Made by a program: the position numbers and the translations under genes. The notes under the pieces were generated by a model. That model saw nothing but the letters and a program-made list of their open reading frames with translations, was not told the origin of the DNA and did no database searches. Shown piece after piece: positions 37,394 through 51,304 of a stretch of 64,000 nt of DNA. Position 1 is the first letter of the stretch; every line of letters starts with the position of its first letter. Location of the stretch: NCBI GenBank assembly GCA_034766995.1, contig CM068314.1, positions 15,221,701 to 15,285,700 on the forward strand, in the 5' to 3' direction. This DNA is from Acanthacorydalis orientalis (taxonomy: Eukaryota > Arthropoda > Insecta > Megaloptera > Corydalidae).

Positions 37394-37950
37394 GTTGGTA
37401 GGAAAATAATTGCGGGTTTTGTTTTCTGAATTCTAATCTTATTTTTTTAATGAAAGTGTCATTTCATCATGTTCATGTTAATATCATTTTAAAGTGCATT
37501 ATTCGTTCTGTGTTTTGATAACATCGACTTTGGTTTTATCATTAATTTTGCTTTAAATTGGGCTATTGAATTAAAGATGGAAAAGAAGCAAATATGAGCA
37601 ATATTTTGTATGACTTCAAAATGGATGATAAAGCAGCAGAACTGATCGTAAACTAAACGATGCTTTTGGCGTAGGTACTGTTAAGGAACGTCGGTGAAAT
37701 GGTGGTTCAAAAAATTTCGTACTACGGACGAGAACCTTAAAGACGAAGAAGGTCGCGGACATTCTTCTTCAGTTCATAACAACCAAGTGAAAGCGTTAGT
37801 TGAATCAGAACCGCGCGCAACAATTCGAGAGCTTGCACAAAAGTTAGTCGTTAGTCATCCATCTGTTCTGGACCATTCAAAACAACTTAAATTAAAAAAT
37901 ATATATGAATTTGAAGGTCATAAACCGCAATTATTTTTCTACCAACCTAA
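37390..37950 (+). mobile_element. Mariner family A, copy 2: 561-bp deleted element
   Basis: Terminal repeats TTAGGTTGGTAGGAAAATAA and its inverted partner ending CCAACCTAA are flanked by TA on both sides (37388-37389 and 37951-37952). Inside is only the start of a mariner transposase, reaching the end of the second helix-turn-helix; the catalytic part is gone. It lies flush against a 92-bp TA tract. This element type normally runs to about 1.3 kb. Confidence 0.92.
37577..37900 (+). pseudogene. Mariner transposase DNA-binding domain, broken
   Basis: Remnant of the paired-like N-terminus of a mariner transposase: ILYDFKMDDKAAE, then KWWFKKFRTTDENLKDEEGRG, then ATIRELAQKLVVSHPSVLDHSKQL. Frame changes and stops fall near 37590-37680, and the clean part begins at about 37694. 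The spacing matches the cecropia/SETMAR-like mariner group. No catalytic aspartates are present. The frame continues into the terminal repeat and past it. Confidence 0.8.
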
Positions 37951-38490
37951 TACATGTATGTATATATGTATACATATTCAGTATAAATTATTGCTTGGAA
38001 AATACTGATTTATAAATATTTCATTATCAAAGTCTAATAATATCTAATTTGTAAAGCTTTGTCAAGTATCACAGCTTTCAAGAGTTTACAGCGTTACATG
38101 TATGCTCTGTGTTAAGCTTAAGATTAATTATCAGTGTGTGTTTGATTCACAGTTCATGTTTAAACTAGTTTTCGTTATGAAGAGCGTTCCTAAAGTAAAC
38201 AACATTAAAATTCAAATTTAATTCGATAAATTTTATACAAGTACCTTCTAGGTTTAGATTATATTCTATTTCAAAAACTTGAAAAAAGATTTTTTTACAA
38301 AACTTGTCTTCATTTAGAATATATGAATTTATAATCAAAAAAATGCATTACTGTATTTTTCATTGATTTTTTTACTTATTCAAAATTATTCATTGTAGTG
38401 ACATTATCTCGGATTTTTGATAGACATATCAGATTTTTGATAATTTGTCTATTGAAGAGTAAAGTGACTTTCGTTTACATTTTTTGTATC

Positions 38491-38722
38491 TTTCACAAAT
38501 AAATTTTTCGCTCACCGCACAAGCTAAGTAATCAGATTTTTCTATATTGGAGTGTTCTGAGGATAATGATATAATGATATCATCATCCTCAAAACACTAA
38601 AAAATGTGTCTAAATGTGTCACTTAAAATATGTCTAAGCAATAATCAATGTTCAATTATTGAACGGTTTTTAATAAATTTTTTCTGTGGTTTGTGAGCTG
38701 AATAAAAAATTCATTTGTGAAA
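38491..38722. repeat. Fold-back repeat family F, copy at 38.6 kb
   Basis: Arms TTCACAAATAAATTTTTCGC and the inverse TTCATTTGTGAAAG, with GTGGTTTGTGAGCTG mirrored by CTCACCGCACAAGC. The core is a tight palindrome GATAATGATA...TATCATCATCCTC near 38565-38600. Confidence 0.75.
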
Positions 38723-39784
38723 GTGAATTTAACCACAGTGCCGAAACTATGTTTATATATTTTTATTTTTTTGATACTTAGACAGAACGCAAAATATATA
38801 AATATTTTTTTACTTTGAATATTTGACATTAAAAAAGTATATAATTAAAAAAAAAATAAAACATTTATTTAATTATGTAGTATTGGTGACCTGCTAATGA
38901 GTTTAAAATAATTAATCTTGTAAATCCGATTAGAATGCTATACATAGCGATTGACAGTATCAGTATTTACTATTTGATAGAAAATTCAGACCGGTTAATT
39001 ATTTGCTGGTGTCGTCACACGTTGAGCGTTGAACTATATCCATTTGTTTCGACTGACATTGACAAGTAGATAATAATCACTTGTATGTAATTTATTTTGT
39101 CGAAGACATTTATTTCAAACACTGGGTCGTTGCAATAACACGTCTAAGAGAATTTACATACAGTAAAGTTAGTTGTTATTTGTGATTAATTTGTTTTTGT
39201 TATGGCGTTCTGGCATCGAAAATTAGAAAAAACTATATTTTAACAGAGTATACACTAAATATATATTTTGACAGAGTTTTTTTTTTTGTACTTTTATCTG
39301 CAATGCAGCTCTAATGAACATTAGTCAGTATTGAAACTGTGATTGATCTGTGTGTTGATTTTTATTTGTGTGATTTGAATCAAAGTGTATCTAGGATTAC
39401 TATTTTATGTACATTATATTGTTATACATTCAGTGTTATTTACTTTCTTAATTGTGTGTCATTATATATTTTATTTTGTATTTCATAACTAATTAATTTT
39501 GTGCACTAATTCAATAGTTATAATATTTAAATATACTATGATGATCTTTGAAAACATTTTTCAATGACTGGACATTATCTGTATAAATAATTTATGAGCA
39601 TTTTATAATATATTGTCGATATAGGTTAGAACGTTTAATTACATGTTAAAAACATTTTTTGTATAACATAAAGAAATGTACATGATTGAAATTTCAGGCA
39701 AAATGAATTATTATAAAAAAGTGTCTCGAGTTATAAAACAGTTGCCGTTTTTTTTTATTTACAATAAAAGAATAAATTTGTACT

Positions 39785-39970
39785 CTAACAAACCACAGAA
39801 AATTTTTCTAATCAACAATATTTAAAAATTGATTATTAATCATTTTTATTGTCATTTATATGTACTTCGATAGTGATTCCATTATCCTCAGAGTGCTTAA
39901 GTATAGAAAAATTCATGCTGGTTAGAAAAATTATGTGTGGTTTGTGAAGGATTAAAATTTCATTTATGGA
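39785..39970. repeat. Fold-back repeat family F, copy at 39.8 kb
   Basis: AACAAACCACAGAAAATTTT at the left and TTATGTGTGGTTTGTGAAGG at the right, inverted, around a core containing CTTCGATAGTGATTCCATTA and CCTCAGAGTGCTTAAG. Confidence 0.7.
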
Positions 39971-40530
39971 ACCTTATAAAACGTTTTTTTCTAATTATGA
40001 GAACATTCAGATATAGCAAATTCAAAACTGGATTTTTTTGCGATTACGAAAGTGTTTATTAATATAAATTGTTATTTTAATGATAGATATTCCATTTTTG
40101 AAAAAGAATACATTTTATTTTTGATCTTTGATCTAAATTATTTATTTCTCAATTACCATATCTTTAAAACTGCAAGAAAAAAAATAACTGTTCTCTAATT
40201 CTACTTGATATATATATATATTTTTCACGTTCTTCAACTCACATAAGATCAAAGATCGTCTCATACGTATAAGGTTCTAACAACAACTGCTATTCTTTTT
40301 TCCCATGATAGAGTTGTTAGCCTAATGCACAGTTCCCATTTTTTTGTACGACTAAGGAGACAATCGCTTTCTAAATAAAACATGACATGTTATAAGATAG
40401 GCTTCAAACACGCAACAGAGTGGACAGCAGCACAATGAATGCATTGTTGAATAACTGAAGTATTTTTTTCAATTTTTATATACATTTAAAAAAATGCATT
40501 GATCGAAAATATTTAATTACGAATTTTTAA

Positions 40531-40577
<47 letters not shown>

Positions 40578-40925
40578 CTGTATATATCTTGTAAACAATT
40601 TCAGTTTAGAAATAACTCTAATTTTATTGCAATAATGAATTAAATGCTTCATCAATTAATTGAATTAAACTGACTCAATTAATAATAATAACCTTGTTGT
40701 GTTAATGCGCCTTGACCGAAAAGTAAATTTCAATTAAAGAATGATCTATAAATACAACAAATTCACATGCCAAATGTCATAGCAATTGAACACAGCGTTC
40801 CATTTCTTTTAGTAAATGTTTTATTTTTAACACGTCCGCTTTGCACGCTATAAATAATATAAAGACATATACATAGTATTAAAGATGCGGTTTTAAGGAT
40901 TTATTTAAAGTATGTATGCATATCC

Positions 40926-40935
<10 letters not shown>

Positions 40936-41017
<82 letters not shown>

Positions 41018-41018
41018 G
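40936..41018. repeat. (TA)n with rare TATG breaks
   Basis: About 83 bp. A shorter TA/TG tract is at 40534-40576. Confidence 0.95.
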
Positions 41019-42139
41019 GGAAAAAATATGAAATATCTGGATAATAATTTGCTGTGAAAATTTTAAATAACGTATATATACTTTTAAAAAATGTAGCTCT
41101 AAATATGTTAATAAAAAAATTATCAATTTCGAAAATATTTTTTTGTTTTCTTTCATAATGTGTTGAAAGTATTGTACGGCATACACATATATGATTACTT
41201 TTTCAATATTAACGAAAGATTCAATCACTTGAATAATTTTTACCTAGCTTGTGTTAAAAATTAAAATATTTTTATTTAAAAACAGAACACTGTACAAATG
41301 TATATTCATTTTAATAAAAAAATAAATTAAAATAATCAGTTTCCACGTGTTAAATCATTGAGCGATTTACACAGTTTGATATTATTTAATTTTATAATTT
41401 TTTTAGTTTCTTCTTAAGACAATACATTTAAAGTCAGTATTACCTTATTATTCATATATGTATATATCAAGATATATGAATGTGAATATAAAACAATTCG
41501 TGATATAATTTATATTACTTTTTACTAAAAACACACATACATATGTATATTTAAAATCATTTATTAAAAAATAAAATAAAGCAAATACTGCATATTTTTA
41601 TTCAATAAATGAATTTACTTAATAATAGCTTTAAATGTTGATTAACACCTTAAAAAATATTTAAATAAGTGCGTATAGTAATAAAACGTAATTCTGAAAA
41701 GAAACCTACCTTTTTTTAATACACCGTGCATATATTATGTGTAAAATTTGCATTGAAAAGAGGAAACTTTCTATTTAAGTGCGAGATTTTCTTATAACGT
41801 TGTAATGAGCAGAGACTTTTTGTGGTTCTATAAATCTTTCAGAAAAGGTACGTTGTAATCAATATTGTAATTATTACTTTAATTTACTTCTTGTAATTTA
41901 CATTACTTATGTTAATATTAATGAAAAGTCATTCTTATATTGTTTATTTGTATTTATTTTTAATATTTAATGAGGTTGATGGTTTTGAATGCATGTGTGG
42001 TATAGTTATATTTAATGATTATTTATTAAAATGTACTGAAATTTGATACGCGTATGTTATATTTTCAACAATATTAACAATAACATAATAACTTGTTCGT
42101 ATCAATATGTTTCTAAGTACATAAAATCTGATTTATGTA

Positions 42140-42262
42140 CTGTAGTCCGATAATGATGGAATTACCATCGAAATACGTATAAGTAACACCAAAAATGATA
42201 AACATTTATTTAACATTTTCTGTGAAAAAAATGTTTGTGGTTTGTTGAGTAAAAGAGAAATA
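42140..42262. repeat. Fold-back repeat family F, right half
   Basis: Core piece GATAATGATGGAATTACCAT followed by CGAAATACG, then ATTTTCTGTG and ATGTTTGTGGTTTGTTGAG. The left arm is missing. Confidence 0.55.
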
Positions 42263-45200
42263 CTCAGTTCTGAAAATTTTTGTAGATATTATAAACTGTA
42301 ATCACTATTATGTATGCAGTAAAAGATTTAAGTTTAGATTACATAATTATTACTAGTGTGTCAAAAGGGTTACCCAGATTATAGATGCATCGTTGAGTCT
42401 GTATTATTAGTGGTTTGACAGTCTTCATCACAGGTCCTGATTATTTTTTGATCTAAGCACTGTAGTCTATTATTTTATCTACAAGACGAGTCCTAGTGTT
42501 TGAGTTCACAGTATGCACTATGGATTTTTAGACAACTCAAAGAAAGTAATCTCCTAATTAACTGAAGTGGTCTATTTATTGGACCATCGAAATTACCAAA
42601 TATTTTGTTGCTGTACTACTCTAGCGAAGGACGCATAAAATCAGTAATGTATGCTGTGAAATCAAACAGTAGGACTGAGCTTGTGGGATGGGGAAGAAGG
42701 TTATTTAGTGGGAATATATCGTAGAGTAATTAATAACCTTATTTAATATTACCTTATTTAATAATTAATAATCTTATTTTAATATAACTGTACTTTTATT
42801 GATTATAAATTCAATAAAACAATAATTCATATTTTCTTGACAAACAATTATAGACCTGACTCATATTATTTAGAAATTGTTAATTAAAAATGACTCCAAA
42901 ATCATGTATGTAAGTTTTTTAGAGAAAAAGTCTGTTTATAATGAGTTTTTTTAATATATTTCAGATTAGATTTCATAATTTGTTGCATATGTTGTTATAA
43001 AACAATGAAAACAAATTAAATTTAAAAATAACTATTTCAAATAGTATTTTAATAACACTGATATTTAAAATAAGTTTTAATTCATTGATTACGTATTTTA
43101 TACCTAGAATTATATTAATGAAAGGAAAAGACAAAATGACTCATTACAAATGGTATACGATAAGTATTTTTATTTGTCACATTATAAATAAGTACATAGT
43201 TGATGTAATGTAAGTACATCTGCCAAAAGAAAATCAGAAAAATATTTACGTATCTTTATACGTAATCGAAAAAGTGAGCTGCAATTTTTGTCATAGTCTA
43301 TTTTTATATTGATGTAAGCAGATAATAAAAATTACTTTCCTCCTATTGTTCTTTATGAACAAAAAACACTCCTAAATTTTAAACATCGAGAAAACTTTAG
43401 TCTATTGAAAATACCTTTTTGTTCAAAAGTTTTACTCACGATTTGCTCAGTTCATAGAACTTGAAAAATAAGTATTTATAAAATTTTAAAAAAAGCATTG
43501 AACTCTGGAATGTCTTAGAAAACGTGCATAAATATCTTCAGAGTTCATTTCGAATGAAAATGTAATTGGAAATAATTCAAATCAATTACTCATGTGAATA
43601 AAAAAAAAACACTGAATTCGTACTAAATTTAAATCTTGTACACTTTATAAATTCTTTATCGTTAATTGATTGTTTTTGTTGTTTGTGTAAGATTTTATAA
43701 AATTATTCATCGAAAGTCTGGTAGTTAATAAACGTTTGTCATTGATTTAATATTGTAAAAAATATAATCAGTTTAAATTTTTTTTGTACAAATCAAATAA
43801 AAGTGATTAGTTAAACGAGTACTTATATAGAAAATAGCATTCCGTATTATTTATTTTAGTATTTCGTTTGTATATAATGTTATTTTTTGAATATATTTAA
43901 TAATGAAAACGATTTGTTGATTTGTTCAGTTAGTGATTTGTTCAGTTAGATAAACCAAGTTTTTGAAACCTTTTAATAGTTAAATTGACTGTAAAGAGTA
44001 TTAAATATTGAATGTGAAGAATACTGAATATTTAATTCTAGTTTGTACATAACCGTACGAATACATTATTACAAATATTTTTTTGATTTGAATTTTAAAA
44101 ATAATTCCTTAGAAAAGTTAAAATAAATTTTGTTATTTTGTATAATGCGATATTTTAAATTATTCTATTTTCAAAACAAGCTGTTCATCTTTCAGTCAAT
44201 TATATAGAATTTTACGTGTTTATCTAGCTATATGTTCTTTATCTTTGTGAATGGGTTAAGTTTTATTATTATCTTCTAATATTTTAATTATTTTTTTTTA
44301 TATTTTTTTAACTTGATTCGAGTGACGTTTTAAAATGTTTTTTGTAATTTAATGTTTTTTTTTGTATATTTTACAAGGTGGTATGTTTACATTGTTTCAG
44401 TTATCTATGTATATTGTATATACGTTAATTTGTTTTTATTTATCTAATTAGATTAGATAAAGAAAAACGTTCACTGTAGAATTGATGTAGAAAATATTTG
44501 ACATTTAGTCATACAATTAAATACTAATGAAATGTTTATAATTTTTTATAATTATTTATATTATTAATATAGGTTTTAATTTATTTGACCTTATTAGAAT
44601 TGTAAAAAAAAATGTTAGAATTGTTTAAAATCGTGTGAAATTCATATAATGGAAGACGAATTATTCAGTAAGTACTTGTTGAATTATTGTGACAATGGTT
44701 TACTTATTTAATTTAAAGAAAGGTTTTCTGTTTGAGACATTTATTGAAATTTAAGTGTTATGTAGTTTTTTTTTCATATGTCGAGTCATTATTTATATAA
44801 AATTTAATTCATTTAAACTTTTGGCAGCTGAATTGAATTTTACTATGTTTTTTTTCTTTGGAACCACGTTTTTAAACTAGGTTGTTGCCTCTATCATCTA
44901 GGAGGTAGTAAATACCTTAAAGGCTGTGTTCAGACGTAGATAAATTTAAAAGAATAGCAACTAGAAAATCGCTACAAACTTACAAATTTTTTTGCTGATT
45001 TTCAAATAAAAAATAGCTAGTAAAAGTTATTTTAATTACATTAAGTTTATTCGTGGAAAAATAGTACAAGATAACCTAAATTAATGTAGTAATTTAGCAT
45101 TTAGTATTGTAGATTCTAGCAACCACTGCTGTGAAATATTTCACTGTACATTACTCTACAGTTAATATTTAAAAAGTATCGTAGTGAAGTAATTAAAGAA

Positions 45201-46181
45201 GACAAATAGTTAGAACATTACACGTGGAAACTATTATAAAAGTAAAATAAAATAATTATAGTTAAATTAAACACACTAGACTTCACTAATACAGAAATAG
45301 TAACTCTGGCATTAAACTATTGATTTAGCCTTTTGAAGTTTATTTTTAATTATTGTTTATTCAACCAGACAAAAAAGAATAAAATAATCAATCAAATATT
45401 TTTTTCATGGAAATTTAAATTAATTAATATTTTTTCTTTATACTGAATAATACTTGATTCAAAGTTTATACTACTATTAATTTACATTCAATTTTAAACA
45501 TCGTAATATTTATTGTGATATAATTTTATCATATGTACTGTTTATTAATTGAGATTTCTGCAATAATAAAAAGATAATTTAAAAAGATAATATTTTTATC
45601 TTGTTTATTTTTATCATACATTTCAAACTTAAAAGTAAATTCCAGATATGTCACAAGCAGCTATAAATATTACTTTTGTGTTAATATTAGAAATTTCTTA
45701 TTGATTATTGATATGTGTAATGAAGGTCACTTTTTTTAAAAATAAAATATGTTTAACAATTATTTGTGTTTAGTACATGATACATTATTGTATATTAACT
45801 TTCAAGTTGGTAAGATGTGTTTACCAAATTTAAAAATTTTCAGTATTACTAGAAAAAAATTTTTTTTTCTTAAATCTATTCCTAAACATCTGATTATTTT
45901 TCTTTTTCAATTAATAATTAAAATTTTTAATTAAATGTGATCAAAAACACATTTCTATATATAATATTACCTTTTTCTACAACTTACGTTGAAATATTGT
46001 CACTATTATCATTTTTTTAAATGGTAAAGTGTTTTATTATTATGAAAGCATTGTGATAGAAGTGAAAAAATAGATAACTTTAAATAATACGATATTAATA
46101 TGATAACAAATGTATCAGTTTTCTTTAAGAATGTACTTTTATTGTAGGTTTTAATTACATATATCTATATCTATCTATCTG

Positions 46182-46182
<1 letters not shown>

Positions 46183-46265
<83 letters not shown>
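46183..46265. repeat. (TA)n with one TATG break
   Basis: 83 bp preceded by short (ATCT)n. Confidence 0.95.
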
Positions 46266-46268
<3 letters not shown>

Positions 46269-48518
46269 ACCCATAAAATATGTTTACTTTTAAAATTACA
46301 ATGAAAGTATGTGTCTAAAAACTTTTATCAGAACGCTTTTATCTTGAACATGAATCGTGGAATTTAGAAAATATGAAAATTAAATAAAAGCTTCAGAAAT
46401 TCTTCTCTATATAGCATTGAGTGTGTAAACAACTTTACTTATTTGAGGGATCCAGTTTAGGGTCTTTGTTTGTATTTGTAGCAACATATAAATACAAATA
46501 CGAGAGTAATAAAAGGAAAACGTACTTCGGGAGGTAAAGAAATTTTGTCACGAAGTGAAACAGACTTTGAGGAAAGTCGTGCAAAACTTTTGAATATTAT
46601 CATATTTGCAATATACACGTAACTGATATTACACTATGATTTAAAACTTACTTTTAAGCATATAGTTACAAGTGAAAACGTTGTAAACATTTTCTTAATA
46701 TATATTTTTTACGGAAATCTTTTCTGTCGCTACGTATCGATAACACACATAATATTCGACAGTATCGTACGATATTTCATTATAAATATTACGTTCCGTG
46801 CTGAATGTGTACTATTAACATCGATGAAAACTATTATAATGATTGCTGAATTATTTTTAAAATATCCTTTGCACATGACTCTTAGCTTGCAGTGAATGGT
46901 GAGTTCTACAGATAAAGTTTGCACATTACAACAAAACTGCCATTTGATCGTAAAGTAATCGCTTTCCAATATGCTATTAGATTCTACACACACATGCTGC
47001 TGCATCGTTCAATCAGATAACAGATAACATATATGGGTGGTAAATGGAAATGTATACGTTTTATTTTCTATAAATATCAATGTTTGAATTTAATAATATA
47101 AAGTCATAAATTTTCCTTATATATAAATATCGAGAAATGTCTACTATACATACCGAATATCTAATCTGAATTTTTTCACTTATACATTATAACAAAGTTT
47201 GATCTTTATACAACAGTATAAAAATGTGATAACAAAGATCAGATAAAATATCAGAAAAAAATTATCAGGTAATGTATTCTAATTTCAAATGTATGGAAAT
47301 TTATTCCCTATTTTCAAATTGTTATTGATTCTGAACTGAATGAGATATTAAAATATTTCTTTATGCGAATTAAAGCTTTTTTATTACCATTCAGATTGAA
47401 TATTTTTTTAAATATTAGAATTCAACGTAGGTTCTAACCTGTTGTGCTCACTTTTAAAATCTCACTTATTTTTAATAAATTTTCTTGTGAAATTCCAAGA
47501 ACATGAAGTTGTTTTCTTTATAACAAAAGAAATTTAGTTAACTTCAGTTTTAACAACAATACTATATAATTTAAAATAGAAAAAATGTGTGTAAACTGGA
47601 AAATGATATTATATACGGTATATTTTGATATTACGTTTCAAAAATGAAATTTATGTGACGATAACAAATGGTTTAATTATCATAAATATTGAAAAATATT
47701 ATTTCTCTGTGTTTTAAATATCTAATTAATAATACATTCTTAGATACTATTGTTTCGAGGTATTTATGAAGATAGTTTGAAGAAATGTTTTATACTTTAT
47801 ATTAATTAGTATATTTCATTCTTATTAAAAGTTTGTATTTTAAAAAACTTTAGTTTGTTGCATTTAAAATAACAATGAACATTTATTTATTAGGTTTTTA
47901 TAACATAAAGAATTTATTTGAAAAATGTTATTTAAGAATATAGACACTTTTTTTAATAAAATTAAATGGCACTTGTAAATAGTTAAATAGCTATATATTG
48001 GTCTAATCAAAAGATCACGAGTTAAATATGATTATCTGTTATATATTTCTTTCTTAAAACATTTATTTGCGATCAACAAAAAATAAACACCTTATAGACT
48101 TTTAGACGAGGCTCTAAAAGTAACGAATACTGAATAAAAATTTAACGATTTACGTTAAACTTTTGAGTATGATGATTAATTTATATAATTCATCATACAT
48201 TTTCGATATTAACTAAAAAGATTTTTTTCACTTACTAAGTGGTTGAATTGGACTGTTAAAAAGTCAATGTAATAATTAATACAATTTGTGGTTAAGAGAA
48301 AATCCATGAGAAAATCTTTTTGCCACCTTTATATATTTTATATTGTAGTGAAAAAATTTATGAGAATGCAATGATCGGGCTTTTGTGAAAACGGAGTAGC
48401 TTTGTCTGTAACGTACTTCAAAAGAAAAGATATTTTTAGTAGTTAATGCTTCTTTGTGAATATATGCTTTGTACGAAGTGAGCCGAGTTGTGATTTTAAG
48501 GTAAAATGAGAAATTTAT

Positions 48519-48522
<4 letters not shown>

Positions 48523-48567
<45 letters not shown>

Positions 48568-48598
48568 AGAGAGAGAGAGAGAAAGAGAGAGAGTGCGT
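48523..48598. repeat. (TA)n(TG)n(AG)n compound microsatellite
   Basis: TA to 48558, then TG and a 30-bp GA-rich run. Confidence 0.95.
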
Positions 48599-49017
48599 CG
48601 TGTGTGTATGCATGTGTAGGTCTATTTCTGTGTAAATACATTTGATATTTATTCTCAATTGGATATTATTTTCATATCACAGACATATAAAAACTAACGA
48701 ACGGAACATGAAAAAACCTTTTAGTCATATTTAATTGAAAGTATGTAGATAATTAATTCGACTTAGAATAATTGTGAAAGGTTTCAAGAATAAAACGTGT
48801 TTTTAAAAATTATGCAGTTTTTTGATTCGTTTTTCAACATTTTGTTAATTTAGAATTTTAATTGGAATCATTTAAAAAATAAAAAGACCTATTATGTATC
48901 TATGTTCGTAAGTTGAAATATGGTATTATTTTATTATTTATTTATAAAAAATATAAGGACTGTTTTTGGAAATTAAGAAATACTTGTGATATTTTTTGAT
49001 TGGGCTATTTTAGATTA

Positions 49018-49100
49018 TTAACCCCTTGACATACAAAGACGTCTCTGAAACGTCTTATGTTTCTTATGGGTTTGTAAAGATTGATGTCTCTGAGACGCGT
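49018..49100. other. TTAA-bounded terminus-like sequence (piggyBac-like?)
   Basis: TTAA (49018-49021) is followed by CCCCTTGACATACAAAGACG. Many piggyBac-like elements start TTAA CCCTTTG or similar. GACGTCTCTGAAACGTC (49038-49054) recurs imperfectly at 49083-49099. The opposite terminus was not found. Confidence 0.25.
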
Positions 49101-50033
49101 GCAGATTTACTTCGTGTTAGTGCAGCTACAAAGCAAATATTAGAAAGAAATAATTATATATATATATAGTATGAATTATAGAAACGTACCCTGCAATATG
49201 TCTGCCTTGAATTTGTACGAAAGTGACAGTGAAAGCCAAATGGGCTATTCGATTAAGGGCACATTTTCCTGAAAATATACTTTCGCTGGTAAAAAGTAAT
49301 ATCCGTAAAGAGATGTAACGTGAGCTCAAAAAATAATATAAGATGACAAATGACTTGGAAATGTAAGAAATGTTAAATAACTACATTTATCAGAATGTTT
49401 CGAAAAGTTTCATACTCTCCAGGACTATTGAATTATTGTTTGATTTGTTATTTAATTATTCTGTATACTTGTATACCTCATACTATTTTTTGTTTATTTT
49501 GAAATATGTTTCACTTCTCTTACTACTTGTTTGTGAACATTTTCTTGATAGCTTTGATAATTGTTTTAATTGTTAATAATTAATGTACTTTATTTATTTT
49601 TACATTTCCCGACTAGAAAATAAATCTTCTGTTGTTTACTTCCACGTAGTAAACATGGCTGGTTCAAACTGATGCGTTTGTCTAAGTGAGAGTAAAAATA
49701 ATTGATTTTATTGTGTTCCTGCGAACCGCTTTTCTTGTTGGTTGCTAGTAATAATAGTCGATAAGAATAACGATGCGTAAGAACATGATTAATTCTAATA
49801 TATTCTCAGGTAAAGATTATTACTAAAAATAATTAGAAAGTAGTTAGTCTGAAGTACATTTTTGACAGAATTTCATAATAATTTATTAACAATTAAATAT
49901 ATTTCAAATTTGAAGCTATTCTATTAATTTGCTAAGTACTGTGTTAGATTTCCGTGAAATAATCTTTGTCTCTTATCATAAACTATCAATGGAAAATGTT
50001 AAACGAAAATTTAACTTTTAATGCACAATAATA

Positions 50034-50548
50034 TTAGATGTACAAATTAATTCTGTGTCTTTTTTTATAGAAAACGAATATTTACGGAAAAATGAAATAC
50101 ATTTCAATGCTAAAAATATTCCTCTTTATTTTGTATAACTTTGCTCAATTTGTCGGTTAACTGACGAATCCCTTGTCAAAAAAAAGATGACGGCTTTAAG
50201 TCAGTGAAGTCGTAATACATTTATAGACCTTTCACTGTTTTAACATTTTTTGCATGTTTTATGCATGACAAGAACTTCCTCCGAAGCTGAACAAATCATT
50301 TCAGCAACTTCGGCAGAATTTTTTTCAACTGGAATTTGAAGAGTATGCAATGTCTAATATGCTGCTTTTCGGATGCCAGCGTGTTCACTACTGTTTTATG
50401 AAGTTACACCAATAGTTTGGCCAAGATATATGCTTTTTAAGTGTTAAGGCTGGCATTTCAAAATCTTAAAATGACGAAAAAAACGTTTTAATTTAAAACA
50501 ATTATGATTGATTTAATGTAAAGGCACCGAATTAATGTTTACATTTAA
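50034..50548 (-). mobile_element. Mariner family B, copy 2: 515 bp
   Basis: TTAGATGTACAAATTAATTC at the left, CATTTAA at the right, TA at both flanks. Colinear with the 18.7-kb copy and in the same orientation. It keeps an extra block around 50330-50360 (revcomp contains HPKSSI-like coding) that the 18.7-kb copy lacks. Confidence 0.82.
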
Positions 50549-50614
50549 TATTTTATTTGTGAATTAAACAATGTTTTTACATATTTGATAATTTATATAA
50601 ATATAATTCAATAT

Positions 50615-50653
<39 letters not shown>

Positions 50654-50729
50654 GTGTGTGTGTGTAAATATAGTGATTATATACAGATATATTTTAATAT
50701 TCGTTTTCAGTAATAAAAAATTTATTATA

Positions 50730-51304
50730 TAAGGTTGGTAAAAAAATGATTGCGGTTTATAACCTTCAAATTCATATACATTTTTCTCTTTTTTGATTTT
50801 CCTAGCTGCTTTAAGTGGTCCAGACTGTTTGATGACTGTTGAACACCTAAATTTTGTGTACGGTCTTGAATTGTTGTGCCTGGTTCAGATTCAATTAACG
50901 TCCTTAGTTGGACGTTATGAACTTAAGAAGGACGCCCGCGACTTTCTTCATCTTCAAGACTCTCGTCCCCAGCACGAAATTTTTGGCACAACCATTGCAC
51001 CGTACGTTCCTTAACAGTACACACATCAAAAGTGTTAGTCTACTAGCAGTTTCTGTTGGTTTGACGCCCGTTTTGAACTCATATAACAATTTTACTCTTA
51101 TTGACTTCTTTTCCGTCTTTAATTTAATAGCCCAATTTAAAGCAAAATTAATAATAAAACCAGAGACGATGTTATCAAAACACAGACCGAGAAATGCACT
51201 TTAAAATGATATTAACATGAACATGATGAAATTACACTTTCATTGAAAAAATTAAGGTTAGAATTCAGAAAACAAAAACCGTAATTATTTTCCTACTAAC
51301 CTAA
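50730..51304 (-). mobile_element. Mariner family A, copy 3: 575-bp deleted element
   Basis: Ends TAAGGTTGGTA and CTAACCTAA, with TA on both sides (50728-50729, 51305-51306). It has the same architecture as the copy at 37.4 kb, in the opposite orientation: a transposase N-terminus (LYEFKTGVKPTETASRL) with frameshifts, then the HTH region, then directly the 3' terminal sequence. The reading LDHLKQLGKSKKEKNVYEFE crosses the deletion junction. Confidence 0.9.

Larger units (their letters stand above)
40000..50033. other. 10-kb gene-poor AT-rich stretch
   Basis: No recognisable gene. Two very short ATG-to-donor units (41805-41847 and 44649-44667) could be first coding exons but have no other support. 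Remaining content: microsatellites, one family F half copy and the TTAA-bounded sequence at 49.0 kb. Confidence 0.5.

Noticed and set aside
49796..49825. Second ratchet-like site (TCTCAG|GTAAAG near 49.8 kb)
   Set aside because: The upstream tract is AT-mixed rather than pyrimidine-rich, and the donor departs from GTAAGT.
50793..51204. Three overlapping ORFs at 50.8-51.2 kb as new genes
   Set aside because: They lie wholly inside a deleted mariner with intact TA flanks; the real coding remnant is the minus-strand transposase start.
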